Origin: Deltaproteobacteria bacterium
GTDB lineage: Bacteria; Desulfobacterota; Desulfobacteria; Desulfobacterales; C00003060
Length of the DNA stretch: 5,948 bases
NCBI GenBank assembly: GCA_003647435.1
Contig: QMMV01000141.1
Span: 1 to 5,948 of the forward strand
Direction of reading: 5' to 3'
The translations under genes were made by a program, and so were the position numbers. Below are positions 5,352-5,948 of this stretch, one piece after another. Positions within the stretch are counted from its first letter, which is position 1, and every line of letters starts with the position of its first letter. Below the pieces are notes generated by a model. That model was not told where the DNA came from. It did not search any database and was given only the letters and a program-made list of their open reading frames with translations.

Positions 5352-5732
5352 ATGAAAAAAATACTCATTGTTGACGATGAAGAAGTTATCCGCATGCTGT
5401 ATGCTGAGGAGTTGGAAGACGAAGGCTACAGTGTGATTACCGCGGATAGTGGTTATGGACTGATTGAATTGATTGCCCGAGAAAAACCGCACTTAGTTGT
5501 CCTCGATATTAAGATGGCCGAGCATCACGGGTTGGATTTGCTACAGGATATCCGCAAGGAATTCTACAACATTCCTGTTATTCTCTGTTCTGCTTATTCG
5601 TCGTTCAAGGGAGACCTGAAGTCGGTTGCGGCCGATTATTACGTAGTCAAAAGTGCAGACCTGACCGAGCTAAAACAAAAGATCAAAATGGCGTTGGAAG
5701 GAAGCATCTGGCACAAACCCTCCACGGAATGA
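5352..5732 (+). CDS. Stand-alone receiver-domain response regulator (CheY-like)
   Basis: This 126-aa cytoplasmic protein is a single phosphoacceptor domain with no DNA-binding or enzymatic output. The acidic pair is D8/D9 in ILIVDDEE, the phosphorylation site is D52 in VVLDIKM, the switch Ser is S80 in VILCSAYS, and the conserved Lys is K100 in YYVVKSADLTEL. The usual MPGMxG loop after the Asp is replaced by MAEHHGLDLL (55-64), still ending in the normal Gly. It starts 18 bases after the glycosyltransferase stop and is almost certainly cotranscribed with it. No histidine kinase is in the window, so the input is unknown. It may modulate an enzyme or partner protein by direct contact, or pass phosphate in a relay. 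Family assignment is certain; specific function is not. Confidence 0.93.
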   Translation: MKKILIVDDEEVIRMLYAEELEDEGYSVITADSGYGLIELIAREKPHLVVLDIKMAEHHGLDLLQDIRKEFYNIPVILCSAYSSFKGDLKSVAADYYVVKSADLTELKQKIKMALEGSIWHKPSTE

Positions 5733-5795
5733 GAGTGAAACTAAACTGATTTCTGGCCTTGCCTGGAAACTATTCTAAGGATTTTTCTTGAGAAA

Positions 5796-5948
5796 ATGGG
5801 ACTCTTTCATGCAGTGTTCCTCGGAATCATTCAAGGATTGACGGAATTTCTTCCTATCAGCAGTTCAGGGCACCTTGTTCTTTTTCAATATCTCTTTGGT
5901 ATAAAAGAGCCAGAAATTTTTTTTGATGTTGCGGTGCACATGGGGACC
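5796..5948 (+). CDS. uppP: Undecaprenyl-diphosphatase UppP/BacA (partial, N-terminal 51 residues)
   Basis: UppP is a polytopic inner-membrane enzyme that dephosphorylates undecaprenyl diphosphate to recycle the lipid carrier for peptidoglycan and other envelope polymers, and gives bacitracin tolerance. The window ends after 51 codons. The visible part opens MGLFHAVFLGIIQGLTEFLP and continues with ISSSGHLVLFQYLFG. It contains the (E/Q)xxxE catalytic motif as Q13-GLT-E17 and the PxSSSGH loop with its conserved His at residue 26. The usual length is about 260-280 aa, so most of the gene lies to the right. The ATG at 5796 is preceded by AAGGA (5777-5781), 14 bases away, which is long for a ribosome binding site, but the start fits the family N-terminus. 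It lies 63 bases after the receiver gene with no clear terminator between, so cotranscription is possible. Confidence 0.95.
   Translation, partial: MGLFHAVFLGIIQGLTEFLPISSSGHLVLFQYLFGIKEPEIFFDVAVHMGT

Noticed and set aside
5733..5795. Possible terminator between the receiver gene and uppP
   Set aside because: No stable inverted repeat with a following T-run was found in these 63 bases, so cotranscription is left open.

Overview
This 5.9-kb window looks like chromosomal DNA from an anaerobic bacterium, most likely a Desulfobacterota-type (sulfate-reducer or syntroph) lineage. That assignment is inference, based on an Fe-S-rich tRNA-thiolation cluster with a NIL-domain ferredoxin, a Cys-rich MnmA, a glycosylglycerate-type gene pair and a degenerate 7-base repeat of the TGAAACC/TGACACC type. 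There are eight protein-coding genes, two of them cut by the window edges. No rRNA, tRNA, CRISPR array or transposase gene was seen.

Left half, minus strand, read from right to left: an MpgP-family HAD phosphatase (2623-3456) is followed by a CDP-alcohol phosphatidyltransferase (1900-2544, probably starting at TTG). After a 103-base gap with its own promoter candidate comes a compact sulfur/tRNA-modification operon: NIL-domain ferredoxin (1368-1796), mnmA (304-1371, overlapping the ferredoxin stop as ATGA) and the N-terminal part of mtaB (1-290). MnmA makes 2-thiouridine at tRNA position 34 and MtaB methylthiolates t6A37. The ferredoxin is therefore placed as a candidate electron or sulfur-transfer partner.

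Middle (3457-4121): a 665-base divergent intergenic region. Its left part is a nested, imperfect inverted-repeat element of about 200-260 bases (15-bp perfect outer arms, internal arms, flanking inverted heptamer repeats) that resembles a MITE or other dispersed non-coding repeat. Its right part holds a good sigma70-like promoter (TTGACC-17-TATAAC) and a leader of about 100 bases.

Right half, plus strand: a GT-A glycosyltransferase (4122-5333) resembling mannosylglycerate/glucosylglycerate synthases, a stand-alone CheY-like receiver protein (5352-5732), and the start of uppP/bacA, undecaprenyl-diphosphatase (5796 to the window end).

The most interesting hypothesis is that the divergent glycosyltransferase and the MpgP-type phosphatase form a glycosylglycerate (glucosyl- or mannosylglycerate) compatible-solute locus, now split by the inverted-repeat element. 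The most concrete structural observation is the inverted-repeat element itself.
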